Source of the DNA: Erinaceus europaeus | Lineage: Eukaryota > Chordata > Mammalia > Eulipotyphla > Erinaceidae | Length of the DNA: 64,000 nt | Direction of reading: 5' to 3' | Assembly (NCBI RefSeq): GCF_950295315.1 | Contig: NW_026647181.1 | Span: 1-64,000 of the forward strand | Shown here: one piece after another, positions 62,228-64,000 of the stretch | Position numbering within the stretch: the stretch's first letter is position 1 | How the letters are laid out: each line of letters begins with the position of its first letter | Notes under the pieces: model-generated | Database searches by the model: none | What the model was told of the DNA's origin: nothing | Seen by the model: only the letters and a program-made list of their open reading frames with translations | Program-made: the position numbers and the translations under genes

Positions 62228-62949
62228 ATTTACATGAACTCTGGAAACACACAGGGACATATACATCTCTGTAACCTGTATTACTTATTCGTTGATTGAT
62301 TGATTGCCTCAAGGGGTTATTGCCTCAGCTCAGTGCCTGCGCCACGAAAAATCCACAGCCCCTGCACTCCTTTTGTTCCCCTTTCGCTGCCCTTGTTGCT
62401 TGGTCACTGTGGTGGTTATTGTTGTGGTTGTTGTTGTTGTTTTGACCTTGCATCAGACAGAGAGAAAAGGAGAGAGCAGGGGAAATACAGAGTGGGAGAG
62501 AAAGATAGAGCCCCTAAAGACCTGCTTCACCCCCTGTAAAGCGACTCCCCTGCAGGTGGGGGTCTGGGCGCCAGACCCCAGACCCTTCCACCTGTCCCCT
62601 CTTTTCGTGAGCGCCACAAGGCCTTAACCCTCTGACATACCGCCAAACCTCCCGGGATTTACTTTTGAAGGCAATATCACCTGCCTCATTTTGAATTCTC
62701 ATTATCCTGAGGGTCAGTCCTGGAGACAGCGTCATGACACGACACACGGAGATCTCTGGTATCAGACAGCACCAGGAACAGCAGCTGGGGCTCTAGTGCC
62801 AGGGCAGGAGCAACTCCCCATCCACCGTCCACGGAGTCCACCTGCCTGCATTTTGGTCCTTTTCCCTCCAAAAAAGATCTTTCCCTTTTTTCACTGAGAA
62901 ACAAGCAGCAGACAGGTTACCCAGGCAGGGGGAAAAAAATAATTAAAAA

Positions 62950-62989
<40 letters not shown>

Positions 62990-64000
62990 TAGCGAATGAC
63001 CATCATCTGGGAAGTACAGGTTTTGAACCAGAAAACTCTGTCTGTCTGTGTCCTAGTCCACAGAAAGAGCCACTAGCCCAGCCAGATCTCACACTCAGAT
63101 GGGGTGTTTTTGCCAGTCAAAAGTCTGCACAGCGCACTAGGGATTGGGCGGCCTGAGACCCAAATGTTACATTGTAGATGGACTGTTTGCAGTGCTTGCT
63201 CCCCAGGACATTGGACTTTCTCAACTCCCTCCCCTACAGCATGAAAAAAAGGTTCTTGACCAACCATAGAGCAAATGGAGTAGGGGCGAGTGGAGCTTGT
63301 TGCATGTCTGCGCTGCTCATGCCCACGTGTCTGTGGGGGGCCGTGGCGGAGGCTGTAAGGGGGCTAGGGGGCAGAAGGAGACTCTTTGAGAGCAGGCTGC
63401 AGGCAGGAGAGCCCGTGAGTGTGTGCAGGGCTGTGTGTGTGTGTGTGGTGTCAGGGGTTAGGGCAGGTCCCTCTGCTCGATAGTGAGATGGCAGCTGGGT
63501 TGGCTTTGGGCCCCCAGGGCTGAAGCGCAGAAGCAGGGTGGCAGGAAAGTAGTGCATGGAGGCACAAAGTAGATGTTATTTGGGGAGCTGGGTGACAGAG
63601 GGCAAGGGGAAAGGGGGCATCCTTGAGCAGGGGTTTGGAGTAGAGAGTGGGGGGAGCTGGAGGCATGGAAGGTCCCAGTAACCAGGGATTGACAGGAACA
63701 GATTCCTGCACCCACCCACTGGATAGAAGCTGCAGCAGCCAGAGCACCAGCCCTGGATTGCCTAGGCCAAGGGCACTGAATGAGTCCAGCTGAGGATGAG
63801 GAAGAGAAGGAGGAGGAGGTGGAGGAGGAGGAGTAGGAGGAGGAGGAGGAGGAGGAGGAAGAGGAGAAGGAAGAAGAGGAGGAGGAAGAGGAGTAGGAGG
63901 AGGAGTAGGGGCAGGAGGGCAGCTATCAGTAGGCAATGGGATTAATAGAGGCCTCCATTACAGAGGCATGTGTCCAGGCAGGCACCCACCAATCCTCAGG
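62228..64000 (+). repeat. Unit 19 (class C, cut by window end)
   Basis: First 1773 bp of the next unit. Landmarks: SINE-A 62369-62653, 32-base poly-T (the longest) followed by AACCATAGCG as in unit 16, GGA tract 63792-63911 (120 bp). The window stops just after the first CCAAT box of the promoter-like cluster. It has the long ACAG form, GCTGTAAGG and GGCAGAAGG. Confidence 0.95.

Larger units (their letters stand above)
1..64000 (+). repeat. Macrosatellite array of ~3.45 kb units, head to tail (18 complete + 1 partial)
   Basis: The same ~3.45 kb sequence recurs across the whole window in one orientation. I set unit boundaries at the string ATTTACATGAACTC, found at 1, 3443, 6896, 10361, 13842, 17306, 20755, 24221, 27681, 31135, 34580, 38028, 41484, 44928, 48378, 51828, 55302, 58764 and 62228. 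Unit lengths in order are 3442, 3453, 3465, 3481, 3464, 3449, 3466, 3460, 3454, 3445, 3448, 3456, 3444, 3450, 3450, 3474, 3462 and 3464 bp. Most length change lies in five simple tracts: poly-T, GGA, TGGA, TAAA and a 4-bp ACAG indel. Scattered substitutions separate the copies, so this is not one read duplicated. There is no flanking unique sequence, so total copy number is unknown. The unit phase is arbitrary. Confidence 0.98.

Noticed and set aside
1..64000. CRISPR array or bacterial/phage tandem repeat
   Set aside because: Units are kilobases long with no short direct repeat and spacer pattern. SINEs, microsatellites and CpG scarcity show a mammalian genome.
1..64000. D4Z4/DUX4-type array
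   Set aside because: No homeodomain-like frame exists in any unit on either strand; only the unit size is similar.

Overview
The window is one long tandem array with no single-copy sequence in it. A unit of about 3.45 kb is repeated head to tail in one orientation. Eighteen complete units (3442 to 3481 bp, mean about 3457 bp) run from position 1 to 62227, and the first 1773 bp of a nineteenth reach the window end. The array runs off both ends, so its true size is larger than 64 kb. This is a macrosatellite of the same size class as D4Z4 and DXZ4, but I do not recognise the unit itself.

The sequence is eukaryotic and mammalian in style: interspersed repeats, microsatellites, poly-T tracts, sparse CpG and no dense coding. 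Each unit carries two tRNA-derived SINEs, both on the minus strand, which I recognise from memory as the types abundant in hedgehogs (Erinaceidae). The source is therefore most likely a hedgehog genome. Both SINEs sit at the same place in every unit, so they inserted before the array amplified.

Unit layout, in unit 1 coordinates: SINE-A (142-426) with a GC-rich hairpin; an unassigned block; a poly-T tract (726-740); a second unassigned block; a cluster with an E-box, a TATA-like variant and a CTCF-like core (1080-1130); a short (TG)n; a G-rich block; a GGA-rich polypurine tract (1548-1655); a 126-codon ATG frame (1680-2060) overlapping a promoter-like cluster of CCAAT boxes, GC boxes and a perfect RFX X-box (1733-2064); a possible small exon-intron-exon module (2082-2733); a TGGA/TGCA tract (2747-2824); (TAAA)n (2988-3011); and SINE-B (3163-3361). 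No frame resembles a known protein. Most long frames come from simple repeats (Pro-rich, His-Pro-Ser) or start at GTG, so I call no firm gene.

Units are nearly identical but carry shared variants that group them. Units 4-5-6 and 7-8-9 are two copies of a three-unit higher-order repeat of about 10.39 kb. Units 10-15 mix two classes in a looser A/B pattern, and units 16, 18 and 19 share a third class with unit 1. Units 1 and 2 are the most divergent. Several units look like mosaics made by gene conversion or unequal exchange.
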